Made by a program: the position numbers and the translations under genes. Shown one piece after another: positions 56,159 through 64,000 of a stretch of DNA of 64,000 nt. Below the pieces are notes generated by a model. That model made no database searches, had not been told where the DNA came from, and was given only the letters and a program-made list of their open reading frames with translations. Each line of letters starts with the position of its first letter. Within the stretch, counting starts at the first letter, position 1. This DNA is from Clostridiales bacterium (GTDB lineage Bacteria > Bacillota > Clostridia > Christensenellales > Aristaeellaceae): assembly GCA_015056085.1 (NCBI GenBank), contig SVHA01000004.1:62001-126000 (forward strand). The letters run 5' to 3'.

Positions 56159-56890
56159 GGGATCAACCTCCCCCGAAATCAGTATTCAAGACTTATGATG
56201 AAGGGTTTTCCTTCTTGTCAGGGCGAAACACCGCCCCGTTTGGAAAAAATACTCCTTCATGTGAATATTCACCATTCGCCCTGTTGATTCCTGCCTTTCA
56301 GCACCTTTTCACCTAATTTTCCCTGCGGCAGCAAAAAAAATCACCTTGACCGCATAAGAGATACTCAGTCAGTAGTATATATATCTTTTGGTGGTAGTAG
56401 TAGGGGCTGTGGAAACTGTGGAAAAGCCGGTCAACGTAAGCGTCTGCCCCAAAAACGCCTGTGGGCAGAATGTGGAAAAGTGGCTGACTTATCCCAAGGC
56501 CTGTGGGTAAATCCGGCGAAAAAGGACAAACGCCGCCAAAAGGGGAAAAATCAGCGGCGAAAAAAGGAGATACATTCATCGGCAAAGTCGCTTTTTTGGA
56601 TTTCAGCCGCCCTTTTTGGCGGATTTTTTCTCCTTCGCTGTCGGGATATCCCCATCATCCACACCCTGTTGACAAGCCCCTGTGGATACCCCGGAGACCT
56701 TGTCAGGCCGGATTTTGCGGTGTTTTGCGCAAAAAGGTTATCAACAGGGATGTACACAGAAAAAAAACCCCCGGAAGATCCTGTAATATGTGTAAAATAT
56801 AATAGAAGCGATTGACAATCTTTTCCTGTCATATTACAATATAGGTGCAAATGTTACGAAATTACGACATACGTCTTCGGAGGTGTCTGT
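56159..56890. other. candidate chromosomal replication origin (oriC)
   Basis: 732 bp without a gene between dnaN and the divergent SH3 gene. Read on the minus strand from 56425: two 7-8/9 DnaA boxes TTTTCCACA and GTTTCCACA (56408-56425), GCCCC, triplets CTACTACTACCACCA (56390-56403) and an AT-rich tract with ATATATATA (about 56375-56388). That is the order of the B. subtilis basal unwinding system. Other 8/9 boxes: TGTGGGTAA (56502), TGTGGATAC (56681), TTATCAACA (56738). Gene direction diverges from here. dnaA is not adjacent. Confidence 0.6.
56812..56840 (+). promoter_or_regulatory. SigA-type promoter of SH3-repeat protein gene
   Basis: TTGACA (56812-56817), 17-nt spacer, TACAAT (56835-56840), 50 bp before the ATG. 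Confidence 0.82.
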
Positions 56891-59878
56891 ATGAAAAAGA
56901 AAATCGTTCTGCTGGCAGTGGTTGTTTTGGCGCTGCTCTTTTCTGTGGCAGCAGCAGCAAGCAAGACGGTTTATCTGCCCGATCAGTATCTGTCGGCGCA
57001 GAAGTACGGCTCCCAGCTGTGCAAGCGTCAGCCCAACACCGTGGTGTACAGCCTCACCGCCGACGGAAAGGCCCACTGGGGCAATGTAGCCGGCGGCTGG
57101 TCCAATGATGAAGTGGGCGAAATGAAAGCCACGCTGAAGGAATATGATCCGGCGACGGACACCATGTATGTAACCCGCCTGCATATCACCACCAAGCCCA
57201 TCGACAAGCAATTTGAGTTCCATTGGGATCAGTCCCTGAACAGCGAGACCTTCCAGTACTACAAAAACAGCAATGGTGACCAGTTCCCGGTGGGCATGAA
57301 TTTCTCCTTCAAGCACACGGCCACTTACGGCGACAGGGAACTGGAGGTTGTTTACAGTTCCAATAATACCTCCGTGGCGACGATTGATCAAAACGGCTGG
57401 GTGACGCTGGTAGGCCCCGGCACGGTGAATCTGGAAGCCCGCTGCCCTGAAATGGAAACGGGTAACACCACCTTCCTGACGGTGTATTCCGAAAACACCG
57501 GCGGCAAGATGTGGGCGGAATATACCCCCAAGGATCCGGCGGCAACCTGCAAGGTCTATGCCGAGCCCAGCACGTCTTCAAAGGTGCTTTTCACCTTCAA
57601 TGATGACACGAAGATCGAAGATCAGGAACTGCTGATCAACTTCCTCGCCAAGCGGGACGGCTGGCTGAAAATTACCTGCCAGCTGGGCATCGGCTGGGTG
57701 GAGGACAATAATTTTCACTTCTATGACGGCGGCATTTATGAGTCTCCTGCCCTGCAGGAAGGTGAAACGATCACCGGCATGCCCACGGAGGAAGTCTACA
57801 GCAATTATCAGGTAGGCTCTACCCTGTATGCGTCCAGCGCCTATGGCACCACTCTCTATAAGAAAGCGGACAAGGCCAGCGACAAGGTGATGGATCTGCC
57901 TCTCAATACGCCCATGACGCTGCTGGGCCGGGAGGATTCCTTCCTGGAGGATTCCTTCCTGAAGGTGAAGTGCGAGGGAAAGACGGGCTATGTACTCTAT
58001 TATGAAGTGAAAGTCACCCCGGTGGAAGTCACCTTTGATCGGGACCTGACCTTCCCCTGCACGATGTATGTCTACACTTCCATTGAAGATATGGCCCTGT
58101 GGAAGAATCCCGGCAGCATCAAGATCGATGAAATTCCCCGCAACACGAAGGTAACTGCCCTGGGCGTGGAGCAGAAGGCGACGAAGTTCTACATCAAGGT
58201 GGAAGTGAACGGCAAAACCGGCTACATGGACGAAAGGTATCTGACCTCCATCAAGCCGGAAGACCGCCCCGACAGCGGCGATCTGGATGTGCTGTACACC
58301 ACCACCACCAAGGATCTCACCAAGGTATATATGGACAAGAGCACCTCTTCCGGCGAAGTGTCCACCCTGGGCCGGAATCACCGGGTGCGCGTGGTCAACA
58401 TCAGCGGCAGCTGGGCCTATTGCAAGGTTAACTCCGATGAGGGCTACATCCGCCTCAGCGACCTGAACGACCCCGACGAGCAGGAAGAAGCCCTCACCGG
58501 CGAACTGCTTACCGTGGTCACCCCCAACGGCGGCACGGTGAATATGCGCAAAGCGCCTTCGAAGGAAGCCGGGCGCATCACCACATTGACCCCCGGTACC
58601 AAGGTGGCGCTCATCCGCCGGGAAAGTTACGACTGGTACAAGGTGCGGGCCAATGGCCAGACGGGCTACATCATGGCAATGTACCTGATGACCGATACTG
58701 AACTGGCGCCCGACGCCCCCGGCGAGGAAACCCAGCAGCCTGTGACGCCCACCTTCGCCACCATGGTGGTCAAGACCGCCAACGGCAAGTCCCTCAACAT
58801 GAGAAAGACGCCTTCTTCCACCGGTCAGCTCATCGAGCGCTACCCCGTGGGCACGAAGGTCACGGTGCTCAGCAGTTCCGACAATGGCTGGTACAAGGTT
58901 TCCGTGGGCGGCAAGATCGGCTACATGATGGCTGCCCATCTGGTCAACGAGACCCCTGTCGTGCCGGAAACCCCTGACACTCCTGAAACGCCTGAAACCC
59001 CTGAAACTCCCACCACTCCCGAAACGCCGGAGACCCCCGACACTCCCGAACAGGAGCAGCCTGAGCAGCCTGCCGCACCCGTTGTGACCACCATGACGGT
59101 CAAGACCGCCAACGGCAAGTCCCTCAACATGAGAAAGACGCCCTCTTCCACCGGTCAGCTCATCGAGCGCTACCCCGTGGGCACACAGGTGACGGTGCTG
59201 GACAAGGTCGACAACACCTGGTATCAGGTGCGGGTGAATGGCCAGACGGGCTACATGATGGCCATGTATCTGGTGAGCGAGACCCCTGTCGTACCGGAAA
59301 CTCCCACGACTCCTGAGACTCCTGAAACGCCGTCTACCCCCGAAACGCCGGAGACCACCCCGGATAACCAGGAAACGGGCGCCACCACCGGCACGGTGAT
59401 GGTGGTCAAAACGCAAAACGGCAAGTCCCTCAACCTGCGCCAGCTGCCCCGCTCCGGCTCCAAGGTGATCGGTCAGTATCCTGTGGGCACCCAGGTCACG
59501 GTCATCAACGAACTGGATGCTATCTGGAATTTTGTCAAAGTGGGCGGACAATACGGCTACATGATGGATCAGTATCTGGTTCCGGCTTCCCAGCCTGCCC
59601 CGGAAGGCGGCACGGATGATACCCAGGAGCCTGAAACCAGCACGCCTGAATCCAGCGATACGCCTGAAACCGGCAATGCCGGAGGGAAGGTCATGACGGT
59701 GTCCACGGAAAACGGCAAGTCCCTCAACCTGCGTCAGGCGCCCAAGTCCGGCGCCACGATTCTCGGCCAGTACCCCGTGGGCACGCAGGTCACGGTGCTG
59801 AATGAACTGGATTCCACCTGGAATTACGTCCGGGTGGGTGGCGCCGAAGGCTACATGATGGACAAGTACCTCAAATAA
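56891..59878 (+). CDS. large exported multi-SH3 (SH3b) protein
   Basis: 995 aa. Signal peptide MKKKIVLLAVVVLALLFSVA followed by AAA. Residues about 130-205 have Ig-like BIG2 features (VYSSNNTSVATIDQNGWVTLVGPGTV). At least five SH3b units follow; the C-terminal ones start near residues 538, 627, 736, 838 and 935 with (G)KSLNMRKTPS or KSLNLRQ and end in GYMM. Linkers are Pro/Glu/Thr-rich (PETPETP). The whole array probably binds the wall; no catalytic domain is seen. GGAGG 8 nt before ATG. Confidence 0.85.
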   Translation: MKKKIVLLAVVVLALLFSVAAAASKTVYLPDQYLSAQKYGSQLCKRQPNTVVYSLTADGKAHWGNVAGGWSNDEVGEMKATLKEYDPATDTMYVTRLHITTKPIDKQFEFHWDQSLNSETFQYYKNSNGDQFPVGMNFSFKHTATYGDRELEVVYSSNNTSVATIDQNGWVTLVGPGTVNLEARCPEMETGNTTFLTVYSENTGGKMWAEYTPKDPAATCKVYAEPSTSSKVLFTFNDDTKIEDQELLINFLAKRDGWLKITCQLGIGWVEDNNFHFYDGGIYESPALQEGETITGMPTEEVYSNYQVGSTLYASSAYGTTLYKKADKASDKVMDLPLNTPMTLLGREDSFLEDSFLKVKCEGKTGYVLYYEVKVTPVEVTFDRDLTFPCTMYVYTSIEDMALWKNPGSIKIDEIPRNTKVTALGVEQKATKFYIKVEVNGKTGYMDERYLTSIKPEDRPDSGDLDVLYTTTTKDLTKVYMDKSTSSGEVSTLGRNHRVRVVNISGSWAYCKVNSDEGYIRLSDLNDPDEQEEALTGELLTVVTPNGGTVNMRKAPSKEAGRITTLTPGTKVALIRRESYDWYKVRANGQTGYIMAMYLMTDTELAPDAPGEETQQPVTPTFATMVVKTANGKSLNMRKTPSSTGQLIERYPVGTKVTVLSSSDNGWYKVSVGGKIGYMMAAHLVNETPVVPETPDTPETPETPETPTTPETPETPDTPEQEQPEQPAAPVVTTMTVKTANGKSLNMRKTPSSTGQLIERYPVGTQVTVLDKVDNTWYQVRVNGQTGYMMAMYLVSETPVVPETPTTPETPETPSTPETPETTPDNQETGATTGTVMVVKTQNGKSLNLRQLPRSGSKVIGQYPVGTQVTVINELDAIWNFVKVGGQYGYMMDQYLVPASQPAPEGGTDDTQEPETSTPESSDTPETGNAGGKVMTVSTENGKSLNLRQAPKSGATILGQYPVGTQVTVLNELDSTWNYVRVGGAEGYMMDKYLK
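58769..58856 (+). repeat. near-identical SH3 repeat segment (copy 1)
   Basis: This 88-bp segment, starting at GTCAAGACCGCCAACGGC, is almost identical to 59099-59186. The SH3 units differ more on each side. Confidence 0.8.
59099..59186 (+). repeat. near-identical SH3 repeat segment (copy 2)
   Basis: Second copy of 58769-58856 within the same gene; unequal recombination between them would remove or add one SH3 unit and linker (330 bp). Confidence 0.8.
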
Positions 59879-59980
59879 GCCGCAAAAACCCCGGAAATCA
59901 ACACTGCTCATTCGCCGCAAACAGGAAAACCGCCTGTCTGCGGCGAATTTTTGCATCATATCAAAAAATGGAGGCTGCCC

Positions 59981-60709
59981 ATGAAAATTCGCTGGCTGAT
60001 GATGTTGCTGGCTTTTGTGATGTTATTTTCTGCCGCGATGGCGGATCTGGAAGAGTTTGCGGATTTCACCCATCGCCACGGCGACAGAACCGTCAAAAAA
60101 GTCGCCATCACTGTGGATGACTGCTACGAAATCGACAAGGTGGAGGACATCATCGCCCTGTGCGAGCAATATCAGGTGAAGGTGACCTTCTTCCCCATCG
60201 GCAAGGCCCTCAAGTATGCCGACGCTCCGGTGTGGCAAAGAGCCGTCAGCGCCGGATGCGAGATCGGCAACCACAGTTGGGGTCACACGGATCTGACGAA
60301 ACTCTCCGACAGGGACAACCGCTTTCAGATGCTGCGCACCCAGCAGAAGATCGACTCCCTGCTGGAATACCACTACCCCATGCAGGTGCTGCGCCCGCCA
60401 TTGGGGCTGATGAGCCGTCAGGTGGCGGCAGCCATTGAGCCCATCGGATACATGGCAGCAGTGAAGTGGGATGTGGACACCACCGACGCCAGGAAGGCCT
60501 TCAAGGCCGTGGAAAACGGCAGCATCCTGCTGTTCCATGCCCGCAAGGCTGACGTCAAGTGTCTGGAAACGCTGATTCCTCAGTTACTTCAGGAGGGCTA
60601 CGAACTGGTCACAACCTCGGAACTGCTGGATCTGCCGCCCATTGCCACTTCCACGGACTTGTATGTGTATGATTCCAGCCACGCTGACGACCCGACGCTG
60701 CTTCAATAA
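59981..60709 (+). CDS. exported polysaccharide deacetylase family protein
   Basis: 242 aa. Signal peptide MKIRWLMMLLAFVMLFSAAMA, then NodB-type motifs: ITVDDCYE (motif 1, DD in place of the usual FDDG), IGNHSWGHTDL (motif 2 with zinc His) and VLRPPLGLMS (motif 3 RPPxG). The family removes N- or O-acetyl groups from peptidoglycan or polysaccharide. The Cys in place of G in motif 1 is unusual. GGAGG 7 nt before ATG. Confidence 0.85.
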   Translation: MKIRWLMMLLAFVMLFSAAMADLEEFADFTHRHGDRTVKKVAITVDDCYEIDKVEDIIALCEQYQVKVTFFPIGKALKYADAPVWQRAVSAGCEIGNHSWGHTDLTKLSDRDNRFQMLRTQQKIDSLLEYHYPMQVLRPPLGLMSRQVAAAIEPIGYMAAVKWDVDTTDARKAFKAVENGSILLFHARKADVKCLETLIPQLLQEGYELVTTSELLDLPPIATSTDLYVYDSSHADDPTLLQ

Positions 60710-60719
60710 AATTGAGCAC

Positions 60720-60748
60720 TGGACAGGTCAAAAAAATCACGGTATAAT
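60720..60748 (+). promoter_or_regulatory. SigA-type promoter of aroE-aroQ
   Basis: TGGACA (60720-60725), 17-nt spacer, TATAAT (60743-60748), 21 bp before the ATG. Confidence 0.65.
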
Positions 60749-60769
60749 GGATACAAAGGGGGCGGAAAG

Positions 60770-61567
60770 ATGCGCCACTATGCCCTGCTGGGCGAAACGC
60801 TGAGGCACAGTCTTTCTGTGCCTATTCATGAAATGATTTTCAGAGAAACCGGGTTTTCAGCGACATACGAGTTGATAAAAATTCCACGGGCTGATTTTTC
60901 CACACAGGCGAAAGATGTTCTGTCCCATCTGGACGGCTGCAACGTCACCATTCCCTACAAGCAGGAAGTGATGGCACTTTTACACAGCGTGGATGAAACC
61001 GCCGGGAAAATCGGCGCCGTCAACACCATCAGCCGCCATGACGGCGTTTTGCGGGGACACAACACCGATGCGCCGGGACTGGCGGCCATGCTGCTGGAAA
61101 ACGGGTTGAATCCGGCGGGGCAGGTGTGCTTCGTGCTGGGCACCGGCGGGGCGGCGAAAGCGGCGGTCTATACCCTGAACAAACTGGGGGCCAAACAGGT
61201 GCTTTGCGTGTCCCGCAGGACGGAGGAAAATGACCCGGCGGTGATTTCCTACCAGGAACTGGACGCCATGACGAAACAGGTCACCGGCCTGTTGATCAAC
61301 GCCACCCCTGTGGGTATGTGGCCCCGCACGGAGGATTGTCCTTTGCCGGCGGACGTGATCGCCCGGTTTTCCGGCGTGGCGGACCTGATTTACAATCCGC
61401 CGCAAACACGCTTGACGGAAATCGCTGCCCAGGTGGGCATTCCGGCGGTGACGGGCCTGCACATGCTGGTGGAACAGGCGGTGAAGGCCCAGGAAATCTG
61501 GCAGGAAAGACCTCTTCCGCCGGAGTTGCCCCCTTATCTGATGAAAAACCTGAACCTGTTTACATAA
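60770..61567 (+). CDS. aroE: shikimate dehydrogenase
   Basis: 265 aa. Substrate-binding block LLGETLRHSLSVPIHEMIF, catalytic Lys in VTIPYKQEVM (about residue 65), NTDAPGLAAML, and nucleotide-binding GTGGAAKAAVYTL followed by VSRR, which suggests NADP use. It reduces 3-dehydroshikimate in the aromatic amino acid pathway. aroQ starts 12 bp downstream. Confidence 0.95.
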   Translation: MRHYALLGETLRHSLSVPIHEMIFRETGFSATYELIKIPRADFSTQAKDVLSHLDGCNVTIPYKQEVMALLHSVDETAGKIGAVNTISRHDGVLRGHNTDAPGLAAMLLENGLNPAGQVCFVLGTGGAAKAAVYTLNKLGAKQVLCVSRRTEENDPAVISYQELDAMTKQVTGLLINATPVGMWPRTEDCPLPADVIARFSGVADLIYNPPQTRLTEIAAQVGIPAVTGLHMLVEQAVKAQEIWQERPLPPELPPYLMKNLNLFT

Positions 61568-61579
61568 AGGAGAGCACCC

Positions 61580-62017
61580 ATGAAGAAGATTCTGATTCTC
61601 AACGGCCCCAATATCAACCTCACCGGCGTGAGGGAAAGGGGCGTCTACGGTGAAAACACCTATCAGGATTTGGTGGACCTGTGCTGCCGGGAAGGCAAAA
61701 AGCTGGGCGCAGAGGTGAAGTGCATCCAGTCCAACCACGAGGGCGTGCTGATTGACGCCCTCCATGACGCCTGGCAGGAAGGCTACGACGGCTGCGTGTT
61801 CAATCCCGGCGGATACACCCATACCTCCGTGGCGCTGCGGGACGCCGTGGCGGCCATTTCCATGCCGGTGATTGAGTGCCACCTGTCCAACATTTACGCC
61901 AGAGAGCCCTTCCGCCATGTTTCCATGACGGCGGCGGTGTGCCGGGGTCAGATTTCCGGGCTTGGTTTTGATGGTTACCTGCTGGCGATGCGTGCGCTGC
62001 TGCCGCAGGAAGAATAA
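61580..62017 (+). CDS. aroQ: type II 3-dehydroquinate dehydratase
   Basis: 145 aa. LNGPNINLTGVRE with the flexible catalytic loop RERGVYGENTYQDL (catalytic Tyr), FNPGGYTHTSVALRDA with the active-site Asn and His region and ECHLSNIYAREPFRHVS. It makes 3-dehydroshikimate, the substrate of AroE, so the two genes form a two-step unit. AAAGGAGAG precedes the ATG. Confidence 0.96.
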   Translation: MKKILILNGPNINLTGVRERGVYGENTYQDLVDLCCREGKKLGAEVKCIQSNHEGVLIDALHDAWQEGYDGCVFNPGGYTHTSVALRDAVAAISMPVIECHLSNIYAREPFRHVSMTAAVCRGQISGLGFDGYLLAMRALLPQEE

Positions 62018-62051
62018 ATCACCATAAAAAACGGAACAGGAGGAAAAGCGA

Positions 62052-64000
62052 ATGCTGAAGAAGATCTTGGTTTGGCTGTGCGTGCTGGCGCTGGGGGTGA
62101 ACGTCTGCTTTGCCCAGGGCATGGTGAATGCCGTGCTGCCGCAAACGCTGGATGGCATCACCTCGGTTGAGATGAACGACAAGTGGTGTACGGAAAAGGA
62201 CGGCTATGCCACCATGGGCTGGTACATTGAGGCAGAGACGGAGGATGATTTCTTCGCCTTCATTGAGAACTATTCCGTGGAACTGCAGCAGCAGGGGTAC
62301 ACCCTCACGGAGACGGTGCGCCCCAAGAACCTCAATGCTGTCTACTACTTCTATGACCATCCCGACGAGAGCCTGACGGCGGCTCAGATGAACGGCATTC
62401 CCTTTGACCTGTATCTCTACGCCGAGGCGGGCGCAAAGAGCAAGGCCATAATGATGGGCTATGTGACGGGCATTGAACTGACGGAAGAAGTGCCGGTGGA
62501 GGACGAATGGGCGTCCATCCTCGATGAGGAAGAAGTGGCTGAAGAGCCCGCTCCTGCCCAGGAAGATGAGTGGGATTCCGTGCTGAATGAGGAAGAAGCG
62601 GACGTGGCAGCGGCGCCCATTCCTGATTTTGCCGCCTTTGCCAAGGACGCCATCATTTCCAGTGAAGCGGTGGATGGCCGCACGGTGTACACCATCGGCT
62701 ATGACAACCTCTCCTGCTTCCAGAAGTATGTGGAACTGCTGGAGACCTACGGCGTGAGCGGCATGGACGGCGGTGACGAGAAATTCGGTCTGCCCTTGTT
62801 CACCTGGCTGGAAGACTGGGACCGGGAGCCGGAACTGGAAGACACCCGGGAAGATATCACGCTTCTGGGCGGCGAAGAAGGCGTCATGCGGGGCTATGTG
62901 TTCTTCTCCCTGATGCCTGATGGACAGAATGTGAAAATGACCGTCTGGTATGGAAATGGCGTGACGACAGCCGACACCGGCGAAAGGTGGAACGGCGAGC
63001 CGGACGCCATGCTGGGCGTGTCCTTCAAAAAGACGCTGCAGGAAATGGAACTGCTGCACACGCCTTATACCTTCGCCAATGAAGCCGTCGGTGCTGACGT
63101 GGCCCACAAACTGAACAAAAACGTGGAAGACATCGTGCTGGGCGACCTGTATTTCGTGCGGAACCTGGGTGTGCTGCTGACCACCAGCAACGACCTGTCC
63201 GACCTGCAGTACCTGACAGAACTGGATTCCTTCTCCCTCTCTCCTCTGGATGAGGGCGTGTATGACCTCTCTGTGCTGGAAGCCAGCCCCTACCTGAATC
63301 GGGTATATCTGCTCAACGGCGCCTATGAGAATCTGGACAGCCTGGGCGATCTGGAATACCTCAAGGAAATCGAACTGCACGCAGAGAGCATCACCGACAT
63401 CAGTTGGATGAAAAACAACGAGCGGGCGGAATTCGTCAGCATCAGCGATTGCAGCATCACCGATTTCACAGCCCTGAAAGAACTGCCGGAGCTGGAACAG
63501 GTGTATCTGGAAATCAAACTCAGCGACGATGTGTCCTTCCTCTACGGCAAGGGGCTGCAGTTCGGCGAGAAAAACGGCTCGCCCACCAGCACCTTCGATG
63601 CGTGGTATGAGCATAACTGGGGCAAGCCCGGTGAGGAAAAGCCTGCCGAGCAGACCCCTGCCGGCGATGGCGGCGCCTCTGCCGATGAAAAGACGCCTGT
63701 GAAGCCCGGCGAAGTGGCCATCCCCTCTTTTGAAGAAGCCATTGGCGACGTGACGCTGAAAAGCAAGTCCGAGGGCGACCTGGTGACCAGTTACACCTAT
63801 GACTACCGCTATGGTACCAGCTGCTATAAGATCATGCAGATGTATGTGGATGACATGATCAACTCCGGCTTCTACCAGATGGTGGATTGCTACGACAGCG
63901 CCGATATGCGCTTCTGGGAGATGCAGTATGTGGGCGGCGGCTCCATGGAGCCCATCGGCCAGACGAGCGAAGGCGAGCCCTATCATGTGCGGGTGAGCTG
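62052..64000 (+). CDS. exported protein with leucine-rich-repeat-like region (3' end cut)
   Basis: The first 649 residues are seen; the frame runs off the right edge. Signal peptide MLKKILVWLCVLALGVNVCFA. Residues about 150-190 are acidic spacer (DEWASILDEEEVAEEP, repeated as DEWDSVLNEEEA). Residues 370-500 have LRR-like phrases (LSDLQYLTELDSFSLSPL, NLDSLGDLEYLKEIELHAES, FTALKELPELEQVYLEIKL). The end of the visible part recalls the first 100 residues, possibly a duplicated domain. AGGAGGAAAAG precedes the ATG. Confidence 0.8.
   Translation, partial: MLKKILVWLCVLALGVNVCFAQGMVNAVLPQTLDGITSVEMNDKWCTEKDGYATMGWYIEAETEDDFFAFIENYSVELQQQGYTLTETVRPKNLNAVYYFYDHPDESLTAAQMNGIPFDLYLYAEAGAKSKAIMMGYVTGIELTEEVPVEDEWASILDEEEVAEEPAPAQEDEWDSVLNEEEADVAAAPIPDFAAFAKDAIISSEAVDGRTVYTIGYDNLSCFQKYVELLETYGVSGMDGGDEKFGLPLFTWLEDWDREPELEDTREDITLLGGEEGVMRGYVFFSLMPDGQNVKMTVWYGNGVTTADTGERWNGEPDAMLGVSFKKTLQEMELLHTPYTFANEAVGADVAHKLNKNVEDIVLGDLYFVRNLGVLLTTSNDLSDLQYLTELDSFSLSPLDEGVYDLSVLEASPYLNRVYLLNGAYENLDSLGDLEYLKEIELHAESITDISWMKNNERAEFVSISDCSITDFTALKELPELEQVYLEIKLSDDVSFLYGKGLQFGEKNGSPTSTFDAWYEHNWGKPGEEKPAEQTPAGDGGASADEKTPVKPGEVAIPSFEEAIGDVTLKSKSEGDLVTSYTYDYRYGTSCYKIMQMYVDDMINSGFYQMVDCYDSADMRFWEMQYVGGGSMEPIGQTSEGEPYHVRVS

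Noticed and set aside
57578..59959. 793-codon frame antisense to the SH3 gene
   Set aside because: Repeated composition mirrors the SH3 repeats; no independent support.

Overview
The window looks like chromosome from a GC-rich member of the Bacillota, class Clostridia. Evidence: AGGAGG-type ribosome binding sites; SigA-type promoters; the secA-prfB gene pair; a T-box leader on leuS; the sporulation sigma factor SigK; AddA rather than RecB; DUF896, DUF1292 and DUF1858 small proteins; many signal-peptide and lipoprotein products. I cannot name a genus. No rRNA, tRNA, prophage, transposase gene or CRISPR array was recognised.

Layout. 1-9.3 kb: secreted and membrane proteins (CapA-like, M1 peptidase, GT2-GtrA, phosphodiester glycosidase, Lgt-like). 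9.35-10.06 kb: a long structured leader ahead of a DUF1292 gene. 11.4-14.8 kb: the dTDP-L-rhamnose operon rfbA-C-B-D. 15-18 kb: SWIM protein, SigK, transglutaminase-like protein. 19.2-25 kb: GNAT, MalY/PatB, RsmC-like, RsuA and a membrane protein, divergent from a B12-type radical SAM gene. 26.8-36.8 kb: Mrp, a peptidoglycan-binding lipoprotein, a secreted transglutaminase, SecA, RF2, a Lit-like membrane protein and TsaD. 37.5-46.1 kb: secreted proteins, LeuS with its T-box, and an ACP / acyl ligase / acyltransferase-3 operon. 47.2-56.2 kb: ferritin-like, DUF1858, MBL and PHP proteins, AddA, RecF, DnaN. 56.9-64 kb: SH3-repeat protein, polysaccharide deacetylase, AroE, AroQ, and a secreted protein cut by the right edge.

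The 47-57 kb segment appears to be the neighbourhood of the replication origin. dnaN and recF are there, but dnaA is not. Two perfect parS sites flank addA. TTATCCACA clusters lie at 47.7 kb and inside addA. The gap upstream of dnaN holds two weak DnaA boxes, a GC spacer, a run of DnaA-trio-like triplets and an AT-rich tract, in the order known from the Bacillus subtilis unwinding site. Gene direction flips outward at this gap.

The most unusual part is a family of composite, apparently non-coding repeats filling six intergenic gaps (about 1.4-2.5, 10.3-11.4, 18.0-19.2, 25.1-26.8, 36.8-37.5 and 46.2-47.2 kb). Modules are: a hairpin with conserved loop GATCGGAAA and two alternative, compensated stems; a 24-nt palindrome; a 16-bp-stem hairpin; a conserved GC-rich hairpin; a 61-nt cassette nested inside the loop hairpin; and outer chains of GC hairpins that usually form the 3' UTR of the adjacent gene and end in one of a few recurring terminators. 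One gap carries a tandem duplication with a further 51-bp insertion at the palindrome. The organisation recalls bacterial interspersed mosaic elements, but I do not recognise the family.
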